In this document: piece by piece, positions 19,220 to 28,244 of the stretch
Layout of the letters: every line of letters begins with the position of its first letter
Position numbering within the stretch: the stretch's first letter is position 1
Assembly: GCA_963704035.1 (NCBI GenBank)
Contig: CAVPGR010000002.1
Location: 620,001-684,000 of the forward strand
Length of the DNA stretch: 64,000 nt
From: JAOSJL01 sp963704035
GTDB taxonomy: Bacteria > Actinomycetota > Acidimicrobiia > IMCC26256 > JAOSJL01
Direction: 5' to 3'
Translations under genes and position numbers: made by a program
The notes under the pieces: model-generated
What the model saw: the letters and a program-made list of their open reading frames with translations, nothing else
What the model was told of the DNA's origin: nothing
The model's database searches: none

Positions 19220-19224
19220 CGCCC
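19184..19224. terminator. Perfect 19-bp stem hairpin over the methyltransferase stop
   Basis: The left arm (19184-19202) starts GGGCGTCAGTTGGG and ends CTCGC. The right arm (19206-19224) is its perfect reverse complement, with a 3-base loop ATA. No T-run follows. It probably ends the polA operon or separates it from rpsA, but its perfection and length are unusual. Confidence 0.6.
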
Positions 19225-19278
19225 TTGCCTCGCCAGGCGCGGCGACACGCCACTAGCCTGGCTCGCGCACTCTCACGA

Positions 19279-20850
19279 ATGGGAGTGCCGCGGCCGCTAC
19301 CGATGGCGCGCCGTGCCTCGATCAGGAACGAGCCCGACCCAGTGCCCGACGACCCAGTGCCCGACGACCAGATCTCCGAGACGAAGCCTGCCGATTCACC
19401 GGCCGCTCCCGAGAGCACGCCCGAGGCCGCAGCGCCACCGGCGCCTCCCGCCGCTGCCGTGGAGCCGGCCGTTCTGCTGGAGCCCGTCACCGACGTCGTC
19501 GACGACGACCTCGACGGGATGACCTTCGAAGAGGCGATCAACTCCACGATCGTGGAGTTCGACGACGGCGATCTGGTCACCGGCACAGTGGTGCGCATCG
19601 ACGGCGACGAGGTCCTGCTCGACATCGGCTACAAGTCGGAGGGGATCATTCCCTCCAAGGAACTCTCCATCCGCCAGGGTGTCGACCCCTCCGAGCTCGT
19701 CACCATCGGCGACGAGCTCGAGGCCCTCGTTCTCCAGAAGGAGGACAAGGAAGGCCAGCTCATCCTCTCGAAGAAGCGCGCCCAGTACGAGCGGGCGTGG
19801 GGAAACATCCAGGAGCTCAAGGAGTCCGACGGCATCGTCACCGGCCCCGTCATCGAGGTCGTCAAGGGCGGTCTCATCATCGACATCGGCCTGCGTGGCT
19901 TCCTGCCCGCCTCGCTCGTCGACCTGCGACGCGTCCGTGACCTCCAGCCCTTCGTGGGCAAGGAGCTCGACTGCAAGATCATCGAGCTCGACCGCAACCG
20001 CAACAACGTGGTGCTGTCCCGGCGGGCCTATCTCGAAGAGACGCAGCGTGAACAGCGCGACGAGTTCCTCACGAACCTCAAGCCCGGGGAGGTCCGCAAG
20101 GGTGTGATCTCCTCGGTGGTCAACTTCGGCGCCTTCGTCGACCTCGGTGGCATGGACGGCCTCGTGCACGTCTCCGAGCTCTCGTGGAAGCACGTCGACC
20201 ACCCCAGCTCGGTCGTGACCGTGGGTGACGAGGTCGAGGTGCAGGTCCTCGACGTCGACCTCGACCGCGAGCGGATCTCCCTGTCGCTGAAGGCCACCCA
20301 GGCCGACCCGTGGTCGGAGTTCGCCGGGGCGCACGCCGTCGGAGAGCTCGTCTACGGCCGGGTCACCAAGCTCGTGCCCTTCGGCTCGTTCGTGCAGGTG
20401 GGTGAGGGGATCGAAGGTCTCGTGCACATCTCGGAGATGGCCGGCCACCACGTGGAGGCCCCCGAACAGGTCGTCACCCCCGGCGAGGAGCTGTGGGTGA
20501 AGATCATCGACATCGACCTCGACCGTCGCCGGATCTCGCTGTCGATCAAGCAGGCGGCCGAAGGTGGCGAGGTGGCCGCCGAGTACCGCGATCTCTACGG
20601 CGACCACGCCTACGACGATCACGGCAACTACGTCGGCCCCGGTGTCGAAGAAGGCGCCGAGGGGGAGAAGCCCGAGGGGGAGAAGCCCGAGGGGGAGAAG
20701 CCCGAGGGGGAGGTTCCCCCGCCCGAGCCTGTTCCTGAAGCGCCGAGCGCGGCCCCCGAGGCGTCAGCCGAGCCCGCACCGGAGCCGACTCCCGAACCCG
20801 ACGAGGCCCCGAACCCCGAAGCCGCCGAGCCCACGGCGGAACCCGCGTAG
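19279..20850 (+). CDS. rpsA: Ribosomal protein S1
   Basis: Binds mRNA and brings it to the 30S subunit. Four S1 (OB-fold) repeats are visible, for example GDLVTGTVVRIDGDEVLLDI, GIVTGPVIEVVKGGLIIDIG, VRKGVISSVVNFGAFVDLGG and LVYGRVTKLVPFGSFVQVGE. Each ends in a phrase of the DRNRNNVVLSRR or DLDRERISLSLK type. Four repeats instead of six is normal for actinobacteria. The N-terminal tail is Pro/Ala/Asp-rich. The C-terminal 90 residues are acidic and Pro-rich with a PEGEK repeat. The start is uncertain: ATG 19279 or ATG 19303, with a possible -10 TAGCCT at 19254 and no clear ribosome site. Confidence 0.9.
   Translation: MGVPRPLPMARRASIRNEPDPVPDDPVPDDQISETKPADSPAAPESTPEAAAPPAPPAAAVEPAVLLEPVTDVVDDDLDGMTFEEAINSTIVEFDDGDLVTGTVVRIDGDEVLLDIGYKSEGIIPSKELSIRQGVDPSELVTIGDELEALVLQKEDKEGQLILSKKRAQYERAWGNIQELKESDGIVTGPVIEVVKGGLIIDIGLRGFLPASLVDLRRVRDLQPFVGKELDCKIIELDRNRNNVVLSRRAYLEETQREQRDEFLTNLKPGEVRKGVISSVVNFGAFVDLGGMDGLVHVSELSWKHVDHPSSVVTVGDEVEVQVLDVDLDRERISLSLKATQADPWSEFAGAHAVGELVYGRVTKLVPFGSFVQVGEGIEGLVHISEMAGHHVEAPEQVVTPGEELWVKIIDIDLDRRRISLSIKQAAEGGEVAAEYRDLYGDHAYDDHGNYVGPGVEEGAEGEKPEGEKPEGEKPEGEVPPPEPVPEAPSAAPEASAEPAPEPTPEPDEAPNPEAAEPTAEPA
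20659..20713 (+). repeat. 15-bp in-frame tandem repeats in the rpsA tail
   Basis: The unit GAGGGGGAGAAGCCC occurs three full times plus a partial fourth, encoding EGEKP repeats in the disordered C-terminal tail of S1. Confidence 0.85.
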
Positions 20851-20875
20851 CGTCGCTGATTCTCTCCGGTTCGGC

Positions 20876-23581
20876 CTACTCGACCAGCCGGACCGGCACG
20901 CCTTCGAGTTCGACCGTCCAGGTCGTGACGTCCTCGGGGCGGATCACGTAGCCCGAGCCAGGGTCGCTCCACTGGAACCGGGAACGGATCCAGCAGGCGG
21001 TCGGATTCGTATCGGGGTCGCCGTCGCAGCTGTACGAGGCCGACGCGATCGGGATCTTGAGCTCGAGGACCTTGCCGTTCAGGTCGCTGTCGAGAACGTC
21101 GATCACACAGGGCGATACGGTCTGTTCGGCCTGGCCGTACACGGCGTACGAACAACTCGGGAAGGGCGTGCTACCCGAAGCGTCCCCATCGGGCTGCATG
21201 ATGCTGAGCGTGCCGTGCACGTTGTTCCCGTAGCCGGCCGGTGAGCAGTCGTCACCGCTGGCGCTGTCGGGAACACCGTCACCGTCGGCGTCGGCACACA
21301 CGGCGATGTCACCGGGGTCGAAGAAGCTCGCTTTGAGGACACGGTCGCGGCTGCTGTTTTCGAGCACCTTGCTGAGCCAGAAGTCTCCGCCGGTGGGATC
21401 GAGGAAGTTGCCCATGACAGCCATCCGTTGATCGGCGTACACGCTCACCTCGTTACCGGTCGTGCCGAGGATCCCTCCGCGGCGCTGTGCCCGGAGAGAG
21501 AAACGGTTCGCCCCCTTGCCACACGTCGACGTGGCCGAGTTGCACGCCTGCGAGGTCACGCCATTGTCCCGAACGTTCGTGCGGGCGTTCAGGAGAAGCT
21601 GGACCTTGCCGTTGTGGATGAGGTCGTCGGTGATGGTGATCGAGCAGTGGTCGACCCACTGGCGCGCCGTTTCGCGGAACGCGTGGCCGTAGTTCTTGGT
21701 GACAGGCGGGCTGTCGTAGGGGGCCGCAGACGTGATGTCGAAACCGTAGGTAATTGTCCCGAGGGATATACCGAACGGGAATCCGAGGTACTCGGAGTGG
21801 TCGCCGTTGAACAGCCAGTTCCACCAGTAGCCGGTGTTGCCGAGCAGTTCGCTCCACGCGGTGTAACCGACGGGGTTCGGGGCCCAGCTCGAGTACCACC
21901 CGTAGGTATCGACGCAGTCCGTGACGGGTCCGCCCGGAAACAACGGATCGGTGGCCACGATGTCGTCGTCGTGCTGGGTGACGGACCCACGCGAGTCGGA
22001 GATGGCGAACTGTGTCTCGGGCAGGCCGTCGTAGCCGGTCATGTCGCTGCGCGCGGGGCGCAGTGGCGCGGCGGCAGGTACGGACGTGGGTTTGGCGGCG
22101 ACCGCTCCGGGATCCGCCAACGGCACGGCGGGCGGGGGGTCTCCCGAACTGTCGAAGGAGCCGGGTGGCCCGGTGGATACGTCGCCGGGGTTCGCCAACG
22201 GCGCAGGCGTCACGTCGGTGGGGCTGTCAGACGATCCCCCGAGCCAGGGCGGCAGACCACCGCCGCCTCCGCCGCAGAAGGGCGGGATGCACGGGAACAG
22301 CGACAGATTGGCCTGGAGCCGGGTGTCGCCGGTGCAGGTGGGGCGGGGCTCGGCCACCGTGTCGGGGCCGTCCTTGAATCGCTCGATGGCGTCCTCGAGC
22401 TCGGTTTCGGTCACCCCGTAGTTCTGGAGCGTCGCCCAGTAGTTGTACTTCGTGACGGTCCCCAACGGACTGAAACCGTTCGGAACCGGAGGCGGCGGAC
22501 CCTGGAGCAGGTCGAGGGACAGCTGCGCGATCTGGCTGACGTTTCCGTAGAGAGCAGGCAGGGCGCGCGGGACGAAGAAACCCGTGCGCAGCTGAATCGG
22601 GGCGTTCCTCAGCCCGATCGGTGCATTGACGACGTCGATGGGGAATCCGAGAACGGTGATGGCCGATGTCCCGTAGCCGATCGCAGGGCTGGCGGACTCC
22701 CGGATCGGCCAGTCGCGGCAGTCGGTGCCCTGATCGAGGAAGGCCGGATCGAAGATCTGGACGTCGATGGTTTCGCCCACTTCGGGGTCGTCGACCTCGA
22801 TGACGTAGGAGTAGCCGTCGCGGCCCGGGACACCTGCTCCGAGACCACCGCCCACGTAGTCCTGGTTGGTCGTGCCGTCGGCGCTCACCTCGCACGGCTG
22901 GGCGTAGAAGAACAGGTTTCCCGTCGGCTGGGGGATCCACGCCGGCTTACAGTTGTCGGTCTGGTACTGGTCTCCGTGGGCGGTCTGCGTGCGGGTTCCG
23001 TGGATGTCGAGCCAGAGGGACTGGTCGATGCGATCGTCTTCGGGGAGAGAGTTCCACGACCCACCGCCGTCGATCTCGCTTTGGAGGAGCCCTTCGTTGC
23101 CGAGCACGTTGCTCGGGCTGCCGAGGGGCGGTGGGGGCTCGTACTCGGCGACGGCGTCGCGGCTCATGTCGACACCGTTGAAGCCCAGGACTCGGGTGAA
23201 GAAGCTGGGGGCCTTGCGCTCGACCTCGACCCGGAGTTGGTTGAGAGGTAGCGAGTCGCCGCTGGCGTCGTCGAAGTGGACGGTCACGTCGGTGTCGTCC
23301 GCAGCTGTGTTGTACCCGTTCTCGGTGGCGGTGGCGAGGGCGGCGTCGCGGGCGGCGTCGTTGTTGGAGATGTCGCCCTCGCGATAGACCACGCCCGAGA
23401 GCGCCGCCGCGTCGGCCGTGCGCTGCGCGTTGCGTCCCTCGAGATACCAGTAGCCCAGGTCGACCGCGAAGCCCGCAAAGGCCAGGAGAACGACCATCAT
23501 GGCGGCGAACCACACGAGGATGTAGCCACGCTGGCGACCGTCTGGGCGTTTCGTCCGGCGCCTCGCGGTGCGTCTCGTCAC
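20876..23581 (-). CDS. TadG-like pilus-locus protein, 901 residues
   Basis: A very large TadE/TadG-family protein. After a basic start the N-terminus reads GYILVWFAAMMVVLLAFAGF followed by AVDLGYWYLEGRNAQRTADA, the TadG membrane anchor and AQ..ADAAALAG-type motif (here TADAAALSG). The rest is extracellular-type: several Cys pairs, a Gly-rich loop (CGGGGGGLPPWLGG), a Pro/Ala-rich linker near residues 440-510, and Asp-rich DADGDGVPDSASGDD, a calcium-binding-like loop. The GTG start at 23581 has GGAGG 6 bases upstream. The gene follows tadE by 19 bases. TadG proteins are usually shorter; the extra part may be a surface adhesin, which is inference. Confidence 0.75.
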   Translation of the reverse strand: MTRRTARRRTKRPDGRQRGYILVWFAAMMVVLLAFAGFAVDLGYWYLEGRNAQRTADAAALSGVVYREGDISNNDAARDAALATATENGYNTAADDTDVTVHFDDASGDSLPLNQLRVEVERKAPSFFTRVLGFNGVDMSRDAVAEYEPPPPLGSPSNVLGNEGLLQSEIDGGGSWNSLPEDDRIDQSLWLDIHGTRTQTAHGDQYQTDNCKPAWIPQPTGNLFFYAQPCEVSADGTTNQDYVGGGLGAGVPGRDGYSYVIEVDDPEVGETIDVQIFDPAFLDQGTDCRDWPIRESASPAIGYGTSAITVLGFPIDVVNAPIGLRNAPIQLRTGFFVPRALPALYGNVSQIAQLSLDLLQGPPPPVPNGFSPLGTVTKYNYWATLQNYGVTETELEDAIERFKDGPDTVAEPRPTCTGDTRLQANLSLFPCIPPFCGGGGGGLPPWLGGSSDSPTDVTPAPLANPGDVSTGPPGSFDSSGDPPPAVPLADPGAVAAKPTSVPAAAPLRPARSDMTGYDGLPETQFAISDSRGSVTQHDDDIVATDPLFPGGPVTDCVDTYGWYSSWAPNPVGYTAWSELLGNTGYWWNWLFNGDHSEYLGFPFGISLGTITYGFDITSAAPYDSPPVTKNYGHAFRETARQWVDHCSITITDDLIHNGKVQLLLNARTNVRDNGVTSQACNSATSTCGKGANRFSLRAQRRGGILGTTGNEVSVYADQRMAVMGNFLDPTGGDFWLSKVLENSSRDRVLKASFFDPGDIAVCADADGDGVPDSASGDDCSPAGYGNNVHGTLSIMQPDGDASGSTPFPSCSYAVYGQAEQTVSPCVIDVLDSDLNGKVLELKIPIASASYSCDGDPDTNPTACWIRSRFQWSDPGSGYVIRPEDVTTWTVELEGVPVRLVE

Positions 23582-23600
23582 TGTCGCCTCCTTCGATCAG

Positions 23601-24245
23601 TCACGGTGTCGCCTCGCAGGCGCCGGGAAGGAGAGGCTCGAGCGAGTAGACGGATCGGTCGGTGACCCGGCGTGAACCCGTGCCCAGGAACCCCGTGATG
23701 TAGTCGTGAGTGACGTCGAGGTAGACGCCCATCTGGTCGAGCGTTCCGTCGCGACACGCGCTCTGCTCGGCAGCGGTCCATTCCGCCGGACCGTTCTGCA
23801 CCCAGGCGCTTCCGTCGTACTCGTAGCGCGTGCAGTCGGCGGAAGCTCCGCTGCACGCGCTCCAGATCTGGCTCTGGTCGGCCGCCCCCACGGGGAGCCC
23901 TGAATCCGAAGCCGGATCCGCCTTGTAGATGACGAGCTTGTCGTTCGCGGAGACGCTGACGCCGGTGAGTCGGTCGTCGAGCTCATCGATCATCTGGTCG
24001 CGGTAGTCGGCCTGCTTGGGGATCGCCGCGCCGGCGCGTGCCGTGGCGCCCGTGGCGTTGGAGACCGTGAGCTCGTCCTTGAAGACGAGGCCGAATTCCA
24101 CGAGGCCGAAGACCACCAGGATCACCAACGGCAGGATGATCGCAGCCTCGACGACGACGGCGCCTCGCTCGCGGCCGCGCCGGGGGCGCCGACCACCCGT
24201 CGTGGGGCGATCGCGCCTGAAACGGTCACGCAGCCTGTGTCGCAC
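23601..24245 (-). CDS. TadE-family pseudopilin-like protein
   Basis: A minor pilin-like component of Tad/Flp secretion. The anchor reads ERGAVVVEAAIILPLVILVV followed by FGLVEFGLVFKDELTVSNAT, the TadE signature with the pilin-like Glu. I choose the GTG at 24245 because GGAG lies 6 bases upstream; longer extensions in the frame run through unlikely sequence. The product is about 214 residues with a Cys-containing extracellular part (WSACSGASADC). It is the first gene of a leftward pair with the TadG-like gene and diverges from cpaB. Confidence 0.82.
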   Translation of the reverse strand: MRHRLRDRFRRDRPTTGGRRPRRGRERGAVVVEAAIILPLVILVVFGLVEFGLVFKDELTVSNATGATARAGAAIPKQADYRDQMIDELDDRLTGVSVSANDKLVIYKADPASDSGLPVGAADQSQIWSACSGASADCTRYEYDGSAWVQNGPAEWTAAEQSACRDGTLDQMGVYLDVTHDYITGFLGTGSRRVTDRSVYSLEPLLPGACEATP

Positions 24246-24681
24246 CCAAGTCTCCCCACCGCTCGAATCCGGCTCGCGGAGGCCCGCTCGCCACGATAGG
24301 CGGCAAATCATCCTGTTCGGGACGTGCCGCGCAGGATACACGCAGCGTGACATTCCGTCTAGGCGCCCCTTGGGCCGCACATGACGCACCCGCCGATGGT
24401 CCCACGGACTCCCGATCGGCAGCCGGGCCCGGCGTCGAAGGGTTCCTGTGCGATTCGTCGGCTGCGATTCCGCCGACTGCGATTCCGCCGGCGAAACCCC
24501 GTTCTTCGAAGCCGTTTCGGCGCAACCCTTGCCCTCGAGCGGACAGACAGGGCAAACTATGCGCCCCCGGACGGGATGTGCCTCCGAGATAATCGCGCAC
24601 ATTCCTCACGCTCCCCGTCGGTGCACCGATACATGGGAGGTACCGGACCGACGCGCCCAGCGCATGAGACTGGAGTGAAGA
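24246..24681. other. Divergent regulatory gap between tadE and cpaB
   Basis: No gene is supported in these 436 bases. TGCGATTC occurs three times at 14-15 base spacing (24449, 24463, 24478), with the last two embedded in CTGCGATTCCGCCG. An inverted repeat TTGCCC...GGGCAA lies near 24530-24556. A possible -10 for cpaB is GATAAT near 24587. The gap must hold promoters for both pilus operons. Confidence 0.5.
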
Positions 24682-25449
24682 GTGGGAAACAGGCGGACAG
24701 TGTTGCTGCTGGTGGGCATTGCGCTGGGTGTGGTTGCAGCGGTGCTCGCGTTCTTGTACCTGAACCGCGCCGATGAACGGGCGGCCGAAAAGGTCGACAC
24801 CGTCAACGTCGTGATCGCGGATCAAGCGATCCCGGAAGGCACGACGGCTGACGAGGCCCTCAACACCGGACTCGTCCGCGAGGGTGAGGCTCTTGCCGAG
24901 GAGGCTCCCCCTGATGCTCTCACCGACCTCACCGCGTTGGCGCCCGAGACGATCGCGGTCGTCAACATCGACGAGGGTCAGATCATCACCTCCACGAACT
25001 TCGTACCCCCCGAAGATGTGACGCCGGGCGGCGGGGCGCTTTCGGACCGCTTGCGGACCGACTCCGACGAGGCAGGTGTCGAGCTCCAGGCCGTCAGTAT
25101 TTCAGCGAGCGCCGAGCGTGGCGTCGCGGGTCTGGTGGCGATCGGCGATCGGGTCAACGTCATGGTCTTCCTCGATGGCGACACGCAGTTCATGCTCCAG
25201 AACATGAACGTGTTGGCACTCGGCAGTTCAACGGGTCTCCCGGAGGAGCTGACCGCGGACCCCGAAGCGGAGGCGGCCCCGGCCCCCATCACGGGTGTCT
25301 TCACGCTCGAAGGGACGGCCACCCAGACGCTGAAGCTCGCTCAGGCGAGCCTGGGCGGGGGGCAGATCTACCTCAGCCTCGCCCCCACCGACTTCGAGGT
25401 CGAACCCGACACGGCGGTCATCAACAACGAGAACCTGTTCGCCGGGTGA
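24682..25449 (+). CDS. cpaB: CpaB/RcpC-type pilus assembly protein
   Basis: A periplasm-side component of the Tad/Flp pilus with an SAF domain. The product is an intact 255 residues from GTG 24682. One membrane helix (TVLLLVGIALGVVAAVLAFL) is followed by the SAF part (TVNVVIADQAIPEGTTADEA, then VVNIDEGQIITSTNFV). The RcpC domain includes VSISASAERGVAGLVAIGDR and VNVMVFL, then TLKLAQASLGGGQIYLSLAP. It leads the rightward tad operon, 57 bases before the CpaE-like gene. Confidence 0.85.
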   Translation: MGNRRTVLLLVGIALGVVAAVLAFLYLNRADERAAEKVDTVNVVIADQAIPEGTTADEALNTGLVREGEALAEEAPPDALTDLTALAPETIAVVNIDEGQIITSTNFVPPEDVTPGGGALSDRLRTDSDEAGVELQAVSISASAERGVAGLVAIGDRVNVMVFLDGDTQFMLQNMNVLALGSSTGLPEELTADPEAEAAPAPITGVFTLEGTATQTLKLAQASLGGGQIYLSLAPTDFEVEPDTAVINNENLFAG

Positions 25450-25506
25450 CCCGCGAAGAGCCGCCGACCGCTACAGACCACCCGACCACGCGACGATGAG
25501 GTCAAC

Positions 25507-26807
25507 GTGGAAAACCAAGGGAACACCGCACTGAACACGCAGCCCGGGCCCGCTCGTTACGACGTCGCGATCGTCGACCCCGATCCGGGGGCGCGGATGC
25601 GTCTGTCGGTGCAGCTCTCGGGAGCTTCGCCGTCCGCCACGTTCGACGCGGTCGAGGCCATGGCCGAGGAGCTCACCGACGACCGACCGACCGTGGTCGT
25701 CTTCGGACCGGGGCTCGACGATGTCGGAGCACTGCACCACGTACAGTGGCTGGCGCGCACGCGTCCGAACACAGGCGTGGTCCTCGCGGTCGACGAGTTG
25801 ACCACTGACGTGCTCCAGTCGGCGTTGCGCTCGGGCGTCCGCGACGTCGTGGCCCTTGCCGACGACGCCCAGTTGGCCGAAGCGGTCGCCCGAGTCGGCG
25901 ATGTACTGGTGGTCGAAGCGGCGCGTGCACCTGCCGCGGACGCGGCACGGCCCCACGGAAAGCTGATCGCCTCGTTCTCCACAAAGGGTGGAGTGGGCAA
26001 GAGTGTGATCGCGGTCAACCTCGCCGCCGACCTCGCCCGGCGGACGTCGGGCAACGTGTTCTGCGTCGACGCCGATCTCCAGTTCGGTGACGTGGCGGTC
26101 ATGTTGCGCGTCCCCCGAAACACTCCGTGATCGACGCGGCAGCGTCGGTGACCACCGCCGACGAAGGGCTGATGGAGAGCCTCTCGGTTGTCCACGAGGC
26201 GTCGGGGCTACGTGTGCTGGCCGCTCCGATCGAGCCGTCGGCGGCCGACCAGATCCGCCCCGCGGAGATGATCCAGATCCTCACACTGCTCCAGCAGATG
26301 TCCGACTATGTCGTCGTCGACCTCCCGCCACAGTTCGACGATGTCGTACTCGCCACGATCGAGGCGGCCGACGAGGTCCTGTTGGTGGCCAGCATGGACA
26401 TCCCGAGCATCAAGAACCTGAAGGTCGGAATGCAGACTCTCGACCTCCTGTCGCTGGCGGGTCCGAAGCTCAAGCTCGTGCTCAACCGCGCCAACGCCAA
26501 GGTCCGCCTCGACGTCAAGGAGATCGAGCGTGCCCTCGATCTCGAGGTCAAGTTCCCGGTTCCGTCCGACATCGCGGTACCTCAGGCCGTCAACCGCGGT
26601 ATCCCGGTGATCTTCGACAGTCCGAAGTCGGGCGCGGCCCAGGCGCTGGTCCAGATCGGCGACTACTACGCCGAGGGAGCCGAGCCTCGGGCTGTCGCCG
26701 GCCCCGAGGGTGCCGCGAACGGTGAGGGTCAGGGCGACCTGAAGAACGACCAGACGAACGACAAGAAGAAGAAGCGTCGTCGCATGAGGCGCAAAGACCG
26801 TGACTGA
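25507..26807 (+). CDS. cpaE: CpaE/TadZ-like pilus localisation ATPase, one frameshift
   Basis: A MinD/ParA-family ATPase that places the Tad machine at the pole. A degenerate receiver domain comes first (DVAIVDPDPGARMRLSVQLS). The deviant Walker A is FSTKGGVGKSVIAVNLAADL, switch I is FCVDADLQFGDVAVML and Walker B is YVVVDLPPQFDD. A basic Lys/Arg tail ends the protein. A one-base deletion in a C-run near 26112 breaks the frame; restoring one C gives VPPKHSVIDAAAS. The corrected product is about 433 residues. It lies between cpaB and tadA. Confidence 0.87.
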
Positions 26808-26848
26808 GCAGCCCGCGACTGACCCGCCGGTGACCGAGCGGATTCACG

Positions 26849-28213
26849 ATGGAGCAGACCATGGCTGAATACAACCGTTGGCAGGAGTTCCAGAAGACCC
26901 CGGTGACGCACCGCGCCTCTGAGATCGAGGAGATGCGCCTCAAGGTCCACCAGTTCGTGATCCAGGAACTGGGCCCGGCTCTCAACGACGAACGTCTCTC
27001 CGATCTCGAACTGAAGCGTAAGGTCCACGAGCAGGTCCACGCGGCCCTGGCGCTCGAGAAGGCGGCGCTGTCGGCCGACGAGAAGACCCAGTTCATCTCG
27101 GACATCACCGACGATGTGCTGGGCTACGGCCCCCTCGAGCCGTTGCTTCGGGATCCGACGCTCACGGAGGTCATGGTCAACGGCCACGACGAGGTGTACG
27201 TCGAGGCCGAGGGCAAGATCAAGCGGACCGACGCCCGTTTCATCGATGAGCCGCACCTCCGTCGGATCATCGACAAGATCGTCTCCCAGGTCGGCCGTCG
27301 AGTCGACGAGTCGACACCGATGGTCGATGCCCGCCTGCCCGACGGCTCCCGCGTGAACGTCGTTCTGTCGCCTCTCGCCATCGGAGGGCCGTTCCTCACG
27401 ATCCGGCGCTTCGCAGCCGACCCTTTCCAGGTCGACGACCTCATCAAGTTCGGCACCCTCTCGGCCCAGGCCGCCCAATTCCTCGAGCTGTGCGTGCGCG
27501 GCCGGCTCAACGTCATCGTCAGCGGTGGAACCGGTACCGGGAAGACCACGTTGCTCAACGTGCTCTCGTCGTTCATTCCCGAAGAGGAGCGGATCGTCAC
27601 ACTCGAGGACGCCAAGGAGCTCCAGCTCCACCAGGAGCACGTCTGTTCGCTGGAATCGCGCCCACCCAACATCGAAGGCAGGGGAGAGGTCACGATCCGT
27701 GACCTCGTGCGTAATGCGCTGCGGATGCGCCCCGACCGCATCGTCGTTGGCGAGGCCCGTGGTGGCGAAGCGCTCGACATGCTCCAGGCGATGAACACGG
27801 GTCACGACGGATCGCTGACGACCGTCCACTCGAACTCACCCCGGGACACCTTGTCCCGCATCGAGACCATGTCGCTGATGGCAGGGATGGAACTCCCCAT
27901 GAAAGCGGTGCGCGAGCAGATGGCCTCCGCGCTCGACTTGATCGTCCACCTGTCCCGACTGCGCGACGGCACCCGCCGAGTCACCCACATCTCAGAAGTG
28001 CTCCAGATGGAGGGCGACGTCGTCGTGCTCCAGGACATCTACCTCTACGACTACTCACAGGGTGTCGACGAGAACGGGCGTTTCGCGGGAAGCCTCAAGA
28101 CCAACGGCATCCGGCCCAACTTCAGTGAGCGGCTGGCCGACCAGGGCATCGAGCTGTCACCGGAGCTGTTCTCGCAACAGCCCTTCAGCCGACGCGTCGT
28201 CGGGATCCGGTGA
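26849..28213 (+). CDS. tadA: CpaF/TadA secretion ATPase
   Basis: A hexameric type II/IV secretion-family ATPase powering Flp pilus assembly. The product is an intact 454 residues. The N-terminal helical part is followed by VLGYGPLEPLLRDPTLTEVM. Walker A is GGTGTGKTTLLNVL (about 226-239), the Asp box is RIVTLEDAKEL, Walker B is RPDRIVVGEARGGEALDML, and the His box is HDGSLTTVHSNSPRD. The start is ATG 26849, with ATG 26861 as an alternative. It follows the CpaE gene by 41 bases in the same operon. Confidence 0.93.
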   Translation: MEQTMAEYNRWQEFQKTPVTHRASEIEEMRLKVHQFVIQELGPALNDERLSDLELKRKVHEQVHAALALEKAALSADEKTQFISDITDDVLGYGPLEPLLRDPTLTEVMVNGHDEVYVEAEGKIKRTDARFIDEPHLRRIIDKIVSQVGRRVDESTPMVDARLPDGSRVNVVLSPLAIGGPFLTIRRFAADPFQVDDLIKFGTLSAQAAQFLELCVRGRLNVIVSGGTGTGKTTLLNVLSSFIPEEERIVTLEDAKELQLHQEHVCSLESRPPNIEGRGEVTIRDLVRNALRMRPDRIVVGEARGGEALDMLQAMNTGHDGSLTTVHSNSPRDTLSRIETMSLMAGMELPMKAVREQMASALDLIVHLSRLRDGTRRVTHISEVLQMEGDVVVLQDIYLYDYSQGVDENGRFAGSLKTNGIRPNFSERLADQGIELSPELFSQQPFSRRVVGIR

Positions 28214-28244
28214 GCAGTTTTCCGATGGGAGCTTAGGACCGGCC

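Noticed and set aside
24246..24602. Upstream extension of the tadE-like frame
   Set aside because: Arg/Pro-rich and repeat-derived; GTG 24245 has a ribosome site and is followed directly by the basic start and TadE helix.
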